Of a DNA stretch of 54,531 nt, positions 43,638 to 49,967 are shown one piece after another. The position numbers and the translations under genes are program-made. Position 1 is the first letter of the stretch. The number at the start of each line of letters is the position of its first letter. This DNA comes from Bacteroidaceae bacterium. GTDB taxonomy: Bacteria > Bacteroidota > Bacteroidia > Bacteroidales > Bacteroidaceae. The stretch spans positions 1 to 54,531 of the forward strand of contig JAFUWG010000050.1 of assembly GCA_017483605.1 (NCBI GenBank), given 5' to 3'. The notes under the pieces were generated by a model, which did no database searches, was not told the origin of the DNA, and saw only the letters and a list, made by a program, of their open reading frames with translations.

Positions 43638-43683
43638 AAAAAAGGTCGGCCTCATCCTGATTCGGATAAAGCCGACCTTTTTC
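43638..43683. terminator. Bidirectional terminator between uxuB and a lipoprotein gene
   Basis: AAAAAAGGTCGGC and GCCGACCTTTTTC arms around a 20-base loop. A-rich and T-rich flanks on both sides serve the two convergent genes. Confidence 0.88.
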
Positions 43684-43694
43684 ATTCCTCTTCG

Positions 43695-44975
43695 CTATTT
43701 CTTCATCGTCTCCTCATACGCCTTCATCAGAGCCTCACGCACGGCATCGTCGGCGCCCAGTTTCTCAACGAGTTTCTTGGCACGTTTGTAGTTCTTGATT
43801 TTCTTGCGGTTGAGGATGGAAGAGATGGGACCTTTCAAGTTGACATCGTGTGCCCACGCCGTGCGAACCACCTCCTCGGGGTTGTACTCTTTCGGCACGC
43901 CAAACACACGATAGAACTGCTCAAGTCCGGGGGCGGCTCGCACCTCCACTTCTTGCAAAAGGATGCTGCCATCTTCGGGAATTCCCGCATCGGTCTTCGC
44001 CACGGGCGTCGCATATTTCCGTTTCATTGCGACATCCATAAAGACCGACGGATGAGGCAGTTGGGTCATGGCAAGGTCCTTGGCGATGTAAGCAGAATCC
44101 CTGTCGGCAGGGTCGTCCGTCGCAGTGCACACATAAAGATACTGGTCATAGTTCAGCACCTCGGTATGCTCATAACTCTGGATGAACGCAGGAAAGTATC
44201 GGGAGGCAAACACAGTGGAGTCCTCCACAGGCAGGTCACGCATGAAGCCATAGTTACGCACATCCCGAATCGCCTCCATCTCGGCATCCTGCTGGGGAAT
44301 GCTCTGCCACCCCGTCTCATGTTGCTGGGCATAGGCGAGCAGTTCGTAAGATTTGCTGGGTGCATACTCAAAAATCCAGAGCACAAACTGCATCTGCACG
44401 TTGCAGCGAGCCAAGTTCTGCTCTTCGGGAGAGAAGCCGTAGCGGTCTGCCACCCGACTCACGCTGTCTAAGGCAACATTCATCTTCTGGGTCACATCCG
44501 CCACAAACTCGGGGAAGTTGTGCCGCTCTTTGCTCACAGCAAAATCCTCATGGGTATAAAACTGGCGGTTTGAGATGTCGTGACGAAGCAGATTCTCATA
44601 CTTCATCGGCTTGCCGTCCTTCCGCCCATACGTCTCCACCTGTCCGTTTCGCCCCAACTGAATGACCAAACTATCGCCCGGCTCGGCATAGAAAGGCACA
44701 CGGCTATTGCTGCCCACAATCAGTTCGTCATACAGAGGATGGTAGAGGTCGAAGTTCAGCACCTCCACCCCATCCCTGACAAACTCCGACTTCACCTTCC
44801 GTTCCTCCTTTGCATAGAGGTCGGTCAACCAGAAGTACACAAGGTGGCTATGCCCATAGTGGTGTCTCACCTCAATATAGACAGGCCAGGACGGAGGCAA
44901 AGGATTAGCCCCAATCCGACAGGCTTGCAGCAGACAAACCCACAGAATAAAAAGGAAAACAGATAATCGCTTCAT
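43695..44975 (-). CDS. Lipoprotein of unknown function
   Basis: A 426-residue lipoprotein. The signal peptide (MKRLSVFLFILWVCLLQAC) ends at a lipobox Cys19 followed by R-I-G-A-N. The early part is beta-rich (VYIEVRHHYGHSHLVYFWLT; FYAEPGDSLVIQLGRNGQV), resembling the N-terminal domains of Bacteroidetes thiol-disulfide proteins (a D-S-L-V-I-x-L pattern), but no CxxC thioredoxin motif is present. The C-terminal half has no recognised domain and ends in a basic helix (NRKKIKNYKRAKKLVEKLGA). The ATG at 44975 was chosen for the signal peptide. The function cannot be given. Confidence 0.65.
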   Translation of the reverse strand: MKRLSVFLFILWVCLLQACRIGANPLPPSWPVYIEVRHHYGHSHLVYFWLTDLYAKEERKVKSEFVRDGVEVLNFDLYHPLYDELIVGSNSRVPFYAEPGDSLVIQLGRNGQVETYGRKDGKPMKYENLLRHDISNRQFYTHEDFAVSKERHNFPEFVADVTQKMNVALDSVSRVADRYGFSPEEQNLARCNVQMQFVLWIFEYAPSKSYELLAYAQQHETGWQSIPQQDAEMEAIRDVRNYGFMRDLPVEDSTVFASRYFPAFIQSYEHTEVLNYDQYLYVCTATDDPADRDSAYIAKDLAMTQLPHPSVFMDVAMKRKYATPVAKTDAGIPEDGSILLQEVEVRAAPGLEQFYRVFGVPKEYNPEEVVRTAWAHDVNLKGPISSILNRKKIKNYKRAKKLVEKLGADDAVREALMKAYEETMKK

Positions 44976-45029
44976 GCCACATTCTTTGCAAAACGCCACA
45001 AAGATAGGGCATCCCTCCCACCCCCACAA

Positions 45030-45413
45030 CTTTTTTATTTTTCTTTCACACGCCGCTTCTCTTTTTAGGCATTTTTAATGAATCTGTACCTCGCACAGCC
45101 CTCCGCCACGATATATACAGCCTCCGCCAATCGATAATCGCTTCTTAGAGGCTGCGAGAGTCCTTATTCAGAGACCATGGGGCTCGTACAATAGGGATAG
45201 AAGGTAGTCAAAATCCGATTTTGTCAACACAAAGACAGATGTTTCGCCACAACCTTCCATATAAAACTACAATTATTTCAGGTTTTTTCCTTCTTTTTTG
45301 TTCCTTTCCCAAAATCTCCGTACCATTGACTTCGTCGTTATCGCTTGCGCTTTCGCAACTATATGGAGAAAGAACGTAATTTCGCTCGACAATAAAAATA
45401 AATGCCAATTTAT
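45030..45413. other. Gap without recognised gene
   Basis: About 380 bases, AT-rich and with irregular composition, at the left edge of the accessory island. Short open frames on the minus strand (for example about 45208-45461) have no protein-like features. I see no clear terminator, repeat or RNA here. It is probably the junction of inserted DNA with the lipoprotein gene's upstream region. Confidence 0.4.
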
Positions 45414-45444
45414 TTTGTACTGTCCTCGCTTATTCGTACCTTTG
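45414..45444 (+). promoter_or_regulatory. Promoter of RNA cassette copy 1
   Basis: TTTG (45414-45417), 19 bases, TACCTTTG (45437-45444): textbook Bacteroidetes promoter. Transcription would begin near 45450, at the start of the conserved repeat. Confidence 0.75.
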
Positions 45445-45540
45445 TCCCTGCATCCACCCACATAGTGCTACCCAACGAGCGGGACAAGCCGATGGGTGGA
45501 GCACAACATATAAAAGGCACTACTGACACTTTGTTTTGGG
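45445..45540 (+). ncRNA. Structured RNA cassette, copy 1 (leader of ORF6N gene)
   Basis: About 96 bases, roughly 85-90% identical to 46472-46566. Conserved complementary segments are TCCACCCA with TGGGTGGA, GTGC with GCAC, and GTCCC with GGGAC. TCCACCCA lies outside and TGGGTGGA inside the GTGC/GCAC stem, so the pairs interleave as a pseudoknot. The distal hairpin that looks like a terminator in copy 2 is weakened here (GGCACTACTGACACTTT), which would let transcription run into the ORF6N gene 11 bases downstream. Confidence 0.6.
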
Positions 45541-45551
45541 CTTTTGACTAA

Positions 45552-46379
45552 ATGCAAGAGAACGAGATAATACTATATCAACCCAATGATGCCATTCGCT
45601 TGGAAGTGAGGATGGTCGATGAGTCCGTGTGGCTCACGCAACAGCAGATTGCAGAGTTGTTCGGGGTAAAACAGCCTGCCATTTCAAAACACTTGAACAA
45701 TATCTTCAAAAGCGGAGAGTTGGATGAGAATTCTGTTCATTCCATTTTGGAATATACTGCCGCTGACGGGAAACAATACAAGACCAAATTCTATAATCTC
45801 GATGCCATACTGTCTGTCGGTTATCGCGTCAACAGCATCAACGCCACCATGTTCCGCAAATGGGCAAACAGTGTTTTGAAAGAATATCTGCTCAAAGGTT
45901 ATTCTGTCAACCAGCGGTTCGAACGGCTTGAGCAAAGAGTGACTCGAACGGAAGAGAAGATTGATTTCTTTGTACGAACCTCGCTTCCACCCGTTGAAGG
46001 GGTCTTTTTTGACGGGCAGATTTACGATGCCTACGAATTGGCCAGCCGACTGGTGAAGAGCGCCCAAAAGAGAATCATCCTGATTGACAATTATATTGAC
46101 GAGAGTGTACTAACCCTTCTCGACAAGCGGAATGATGGGGTCACTGCCGAAATATACACCCTGCAGATTACACCTCAGTTGCAACTCGACATCCAGCGGC
46201 ATGACAGTCAATATACACCCATCCCCGTTCATGTACTTACAGCATCTCACGACCGCTTCCTCCTGCTCGATGATGACGTCTACCATATTGGTGCCAGCAT
46301 CAAAGACCTCGGGAAACGTTGGTTCGCTATCATGAAGATGCATGACACAAAATCTGATGACATTTTAAGCCACTTGTAA
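45552..46379 (+). CDS. ORF6N/RhuM-like protein with phospholipase-D-like C-terminus
   Basis: A 275-residue protein. The N-terminal half has a DNA-binding-like segment (VWLTQQQIAELFGVKQPAIS then KHLNNIF, about 26-52) and YNLDAILSVGYRVNS, as in RhuM/ORF6N phage-type proteins. A short coiled coil follows (about 120-145). The C-terminal half (about 165-275) resembles a PLD-superfamily unit: ILIDNYIDESVLTLL and HDRFLLLDDDVYHIGASIKD, where HDRF stands in place of the catalytic HxK and two aspartates follow. Such proteins often accompany restriction-modification loci. The ATG is 11 bases after the RNA cassette. The function is unknown; a nucleic-acid-binding role is inferred. Confidence 0.8.
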   Translation: MQENEIILYQPNDAIRLEVRMVDESVWLTQQQIAELFGVKQPAISKHLNNIFKSGELDENSVHSILEYTAADGKQYKTKFYNLDAILSVGYRVNSINATMFRKWANSVLKEYLLKGYSVNQRFERLEQRVTRTEEKIDFFVRTSLPPVEGVFFDGQIYDAYELASRLVKSAQKRIILIDNYIDESVLTLLDKRNDGVTAEIYTLQITPQLQLDIQRHDSQYTPIPVHVLTASHDRFLLLDDDVYHIGASIKDLGKRWFAIMKMHDTKSDDILSHL

Positions 46380-46441
46380 GGCATTCTCTTGAAAAATCCA
46401 TGCTTTTTTCTGGAGAAACAACTCAAAATTGCCCTGACACG

Positions 46442-46471
46442 ATTGTGTTAGGGATTTTTTTTGTACCTTTG
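46442..46471 (+). promoter_or_regulatory. Promoter of RNA cassette copy 2
   Basis: ATTG (46442-46445), 18 bases, TACCTTTG (46464-46471). The -7 element is part of the repeated sequence; the -33 region is not, and is a weaker match than in copy 1. Confidence 0.6.
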
Positions 46472-46566
46472 TCCCTGCATCCACCCACATAGTGCAGCCC
46501 GACGAGCGGGACCAGCCGATGGGTGGAGCACTACATATTAAAAGGCGTTACTGACGCTTTGTTTTT
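46472..46566 (+). ncRNA. Structured RNA cassette, copy 2
   Basis: The same interleaved complementary segments as copy 1, with an additional good hairpin CCCG-ACGAG-CGGG. It ends in AAAGGCGTTACTGACGCTTT (arms AAAG-CGT / ACG-CTTT with one bulged G) followed by GTTTTT, a plausible intrinsic terminator. A stand-alone transcript of about 95 bases is predicted. The identity of this RNA is unknown to me. Confidence 0.6.
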
Positions 46567-46590
46567 GGCATCTGAAACACCACTTTCAAA

Positions 46591-46743
46591 TTGCAAATCA
46601 AGAACAATGCAGAGGTGATGCTCATGGGAGTGTAGTATATGCACATCCCAAGTGTGCAGAGGGTTATTGTGCCCTCATGCACACTTTAGGGTGTTCAATA
46701 TACTTCCTTGCGTGGGTGTTTGACTCTGTCCTGTTATTTGCAA
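46591..46743 (+). ncRNA. Long rod-shaped hairpin, possible RNA gene
   Basis: Nested complementary blocks give one long imperfect hairpin: TTGCAAAT (46591) with ATTTGCAA (46736); CAGAG (46610) with CTCTG (46724); AGTATAT (46634) with ATATACT (46698); and an apical stem AGTGTGCA-GAGGG (46651) with CCCTC-A-TGCACACT (46672). Internal loops separate them. Overall shape recalls 6S RNA, but I do not recognise the sequence. It lies 25 bases after RNA cassette copy 2, so it might be a longer form of that transcript. A weak hairpin with GTCTTTTT ends near 46797. Confidence 0.45.
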
Positions 46744-46921
46744 GGTTGTGGTGACCTCAGATGCGAACAGGCAGATGTTAAGCACCTGCGTCTTTTTATG
46801 TCGTTACTTAAATTATATAACAGTTCGTACAGGGTGCTTGCGAACAACAATAAAAAGAAAACTAACTGAAAAAGGAATAACATAGCGTCTTTTGCATCCT
46901 TGGTTGACTGATTAACCAGAA

Positions 46922-47050
46922 TTACGACTTTATGAACACATCAGCCAGGCAAGCAATTGGATGTTTACGCTCATACGGGCGTGGACAGTTGGATTGTTGT
47001 CTGATGTGGGTCGTCGTAAGCCTTGGTTAAACACATCTTCTTCCACGCCC
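46922..47050 (+). promoter_or_regulatory. Structured leader of the restriction-modification operon
   Basis: Nested pairs TTACGAC (46922) / GTCGTAA (47013), CACATCAG (46937) / CTGATGTG (47001), and GTTTACGC (46963) / GCGTGGAC (46979, with G-U pairs) form a rod. The same GGGCGTGGA (46977-46985) is also perfectly complementary to TCCACGCCC (47042-47050), which is followed by CCTTTTC. The two folds are mutually exclusive, as in an attenuator. No promoter was confidently placed here. Confidence 0.4.
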
Positions 47051-47078
47051 CCTTTTCAAAACGAAGAGAGGGCTTTTT

Positions 47079-48101
47079 ATGTCAAAGAAGATAATTAGAG
47101 TTTTTGAAGGTTTTGCAGGTTATGGCGGAGGTTCTTTTGGCTTTAAACGGCTGAAAGAAAGAATGCCCGAGATTGATTATGAAGTAATAGGCTATTCCGA
47201 GTTTGACAAATATGCATCGGAATTATATGATGCCAATCACAAAGATAAGAACGGCAAACCACTGAAAAATTGGGGCGATATCACAAAAATAATTCCAGAA
47301 GAACTTCCCAATTTCGACATGTTCATGGGAGGTTTCCCATGTCAACCTTTTTCGTCTGCAGGAATGCAAATGGGGACAGAAGATCCTTATGGAAGGGGGA
47401 CAATGTTAGGACATATAATACGTATTTGCAAGGTGAAGAAACCGACATACATCTTTTTAGAGAATGTGAAAGGGTTTACACATGGAAAATTTCAGCCAAT
47501 TCATGACCAGTTGATAAAAGATCTGAGAGAAATGGGATATGGCGATGAACCACTTGTTAAAGCAGTTCTAAACTCTAAAGATTATGGAATCCCTCAAAAT
47601 AGAGAACGGCTCTGGATGTTTGCACAAATGGGAGGTCTTCCTGACAATTTCAGCATGACACCTCCTCCAATTGAATCAAATATAAAGATGGCTGATTTCT
47701 TGGACTTAAACCCAGAGAAAGCACTATATCTATCTGATGCTCAGATTGAACATCTGAAAATAAAACATCATATAGATTCTTTTGTCGTTGACACACCGCT
47801 ATGTTTTGATGTCTACAACAAGAAAATTAAAAGGGATGGATATTGTATTACTATCACTCAACCTGAGCACAACAGCCTGCGAGTTGTTGAGACTCCTAAG
47901 AAGGATGGCAAAGAAATCGTTCGTAAGATGTCAGTTCACGAACAATTCAGACTTATGGGGTTTAGAATTTCTAGAGACTTAAAAGAATGTGAAATAGATT
48001 TCGCCAACCACTCATATTCTCAATTGTCAAAACGAGCAGGTAACGGTTGGGACGTCAATCTCGTTGGAATACTATTAACCCATATATTCAAACAATTATG
48101 A
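47079..48101 (+). CDS. DNA (cytosine-5-)-methyltransferase
   Basis: A 340-residue m5C methyltransferase. Motif I FEGFAGYGGGSFGFKRL (about 9-25, S-adenosylmethionine binding); motif IV GGFPCQPFSSAG with the catalytic Cys88; motif VI ENVKGF (128-133); motif VIII QNRERLWMFA (173-182); a small target-recognition region (about 185-275); motifs IX-X MSVHEQFRLMGF and AGNGWDVNLVG. It protects host DNA from the restriction genes that follow. Its stop overlaps the ATG of the next gene (ATGA). The recognition sequence cannot be read. Base composition is more AT-rich than in the flanking core genes, consistent with transfer. Confidence 0.95.
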   Translation: MSKKIIRVFEGFAGYGGGSFGFKRLKERMPEIDYEVIGYSEFDKYASELYDANHKDKNGKPLKNWGDITKIIPEELPNFDMFMGGFPCQPFSSAGMQMGTEDPYGRGTMLGHIIRICKVKKPTYIFLENVKGFTHGKFQPIHDQLIKDLREMGYGDEPLVKAVLNSKDYGIPQNRERLWMFAQMGGLPDNFSMTPPPIESNIKMADFLDLNPEKALYLSDAQIEHLKIKHHIDSFVVDTPLCFDVYNKKIKRDGYCITITQPEHNSLRVVETPKKDGKEIVRKMSVHEQFRLMGFRISRDLKECEIDFANHSYSQLSKRAGNGWDVNLVGILLTHIFKQL

Positions 48102-49912
48102 AAATAGATTTAGGTTCTTTTGCATTCGGATCAACCATTTCGTCTGGTGGTAACACCCCATCATGGGGCACATCACTTGGTCAAATTAAACCTGACCTCA
48201 AACTTACTTATCCAGGGTATGACAATATTGTAATTGGAATGGTATACAAATCCATTCCAGTAGATAAAGTATATATTCCTTTAGGAAAAGGTGGACATAT
48301 ATGCAATAGTCTTGAAGATGAAGGCATCCAACTTGCTGCCCTATTTGATAAAGTATATGTAAATGAGGTAAGGGTGAATGCCCCTTTCATTATGCTAATA
48401 TACAAAGAGGATTCCAATAGTTGGGCTGGAAGAAAAACATTAAAATATAATACAAAAATAGAATATCGAAGAGGGAAGAATGATATTGTTTATAACTCTG
48501 ACTTCATAAATGCAGCAAGAGAGGCACTACAACTTGCAGACGATGCCTGTTGGGTCATAAGTGATATCTTTATCTTGAATCAAGATGAATTGCATATGAT
48601 AGCAGGCATCGTGAATCCGTATCAATCAGAGACCTTCCCAACTGCAGATATACGCAAAGCAGCATTTATTGATGCAATAAAAACCACATACGACGAGAAC
48701 CCACATTTCAAACAAAAATATTCTGATGAGGCTATTAATAGTTTACCAAGACACGCTATTATTCCTCTGCCTGTTTCTCCTTATCGTCCCTTCATTACCG
48801 CCATCCGCACAAAACCCTTTATCTTGCTCGCTGGTATATCAGGTACAGGCAAATCACGTATTGTAAGGAAGTTAGCACAGGTAACGGATGATATAGACCA
48901 GTTCGAGAATGAGGATGACAGATGGAGACTACAAAGACCTGCAAACTTTGAACTGATTCAGGTGAAACCAAACTGGCACAACTCAATGGATGTGGTGGGA
49001 TTCAAGTCGAACATCAATGGGGAACACTATGAGTTTACTCCTTTCGTGGACTTTATCGTGAAGGCTTGGTGCTATCAAGATACACCGTTCTTCCTGTGCC
49101 TTGACGAAATGAACTTGGCTCCCGTAGAAGAATACTTTGCAGAGTTTCTGAGTGCGATAGAGAGTCGAAGTATTGGTGAGGACGGCGAGTTTGAGACTGA
49201 CCCGATTATCAAGCCATTTGACAATTTTGGAGCAGAACTTTCAGGAATGATGATGCACCATTTTGTGGAAATGGGTTATGATATTCCAAATGATGTGGAG
49301 AACAGATTGAGGAAGAAAGGACTGACACTGCCCAAGAACCTGATTGTGATGGGAACGGTGAATATGGATGAGACAACATTCTCGTTCTCTCGAAAAGTGC
49401 TCGACAGAGCGATGTCAATAGAAATGAACGAGGTGGACTATGACGGATTCATCGAAGGAAGAACGGAGTATAACATTCCACGGCTGGTAGAGCACAACGA
49501 CTTATTGGTGAATCGCCCCATTTCAGCACAAGAGGTAAAAAACAGCATTGAGGCACAATCGGTGATGGACTTCCTGAAAGGCGTGAATGAACTGTTGGAA
49601 GGGACACCGTTCAAGTTAGGCTATCGTGCCGCCAACGAGGCAATCCTGTATGTGGCTGCTGACAAGGCAATAGGTGCAGACAACATTCAGACGGCACTCG
49701 ATGACTTTACGCTGATGAAGATACTGAGCCGCATAGAAGGCGATGATTCGAAACTCGTCACCAAAGATGGAAACAAGTTGCTGGACGAATTGTATGATTT
49801 GCTAAAGAAAGATGATATCTTCGGAACATTAGCAAAGAGCAAGTCGCTGGCTAAACTCGACAGTATGAGAAAGACGCTGAAACGCGACCACTTCGTGTCG
49901 TTCTGGGGATGA
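48098..49912 (+). CDS. McrB-like AAA+ restriction ATPase/GTPase
   Basis: A 604-residue protein. The N-terminal 220 residues (unrecognised, probably DNA-recognising) precede an AAA+ motor: Walker A LLAGISGTGKSR (about 244-255), Walker B FFLCLDEMNLAPVEEY (about 331-346), and sensor VMGTVNMDETTFSFSRKVLD with the arginine finger. The McrB N-x-x-D-type nucleotide signature is represented by VNMDE. ATG start overlaps the methyltransferase stop. It would translocate on DNA and activate the McrC-like nuclease encoded 55 bases downstream. Confidence 0.9.
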   Translation: MKIDLGSFAFGSTISSGGNTPSWGTSLGQIKPDLKLTYPGYDNIVIGMVYKSIPVDKVYIPLGKGGHICNSLEDEGIQLAALFDKVYVNEVRVNAPFIMLIYKEDSNSWAGRKTLKYNTKIEYRRGKNDIVYNSDFINAAREALQLADDACWVISDIFILNQDELHMIAGIVNPYQSETFPTADIRKAAFIDAIKTTYDENPHFKQKYSDEAINSLPRHAIIPLPVSPYRPFITAIRTKPFILLAGISGTGKSRIVRKLAQVTDDIDQFENEDDRWRLQRPANFELIQVKPNWHNSMDVVGFKSNINGEHYEFTPFVDFIVKAWCYQDTPFFLCLDEMNLAPVEEYFAEFLSAIESRSIGEDGEFETDPIIKPFDNFGAELSGMMMHHFVEMGYDIPNDVENRLRKKGLTLPKNLIVMGTVNMDETTFSFSRKVLDRAMSIEMNEVDYDGFIEGRTEYNIPRLVEHNDLLVNRPISAQEVKNSIEAQSVMDFLKGVNELLEGTPFKLGYRAANEAILYVAADKAIGADNIQTALDDFTLMKILSRIEGDDSKLVTKDGNKLLDELYDLLKKDDIFGTLAKSKSLAKLDSMRKTLKRDHFVSFWG

Positions 49913-49925
49913 TGCGGGCTTTCCA

Positions 49926-49950
49926 AGTGAAAAGTGAAGAGTGAAAAATT
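49926..49950. repeat. Half copy of AGTGAAA hairpin element
   Basis: AGTGAAAAGTGAAGAGTGAA then AAATT, identical over 20 bases with the left arm at 26136. The complementary arm is absent. It lies in the 55-base gap between the McrB-like and McrC-like genes. Confidence 0.7.
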
Positions 49951-49967
49951 TGCTACCGCTATAGGTT

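Noticed and set aside
45208-45461. Short minus-strand frames upstream of the RNA cassette
   Set aside because: They are under 70 codons, without start context, family features or conservation clues, and overlap a strong plus-strand promoter.
45445-45540. Known self-cleaving ribozyme (hammerhead, HDV, twister, pistol) in the RNA cassette
   Set aside because: None of the conserved cores (for example CUGAUGA and GAAA of hammerhead) can be found.
45445-46379. Calling the RNA cassette and ORF6N gene a type III toxin-antitoxin system
   Set aside because: The RNA is present once per site, not as tandem repeats, and the protein shows an ORF6N/PLD architecture rather than a ToxN-like ribonuclease. 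Kept only as an analogy.
46591-46797. tmRNA, RNase P RNA or SRP RNA
   Set aside because: The diagnostic segments (tRNA-like T loop with CCA, GAGGAAAGTCC, GGTCAGG...GGAAGC) are absent.
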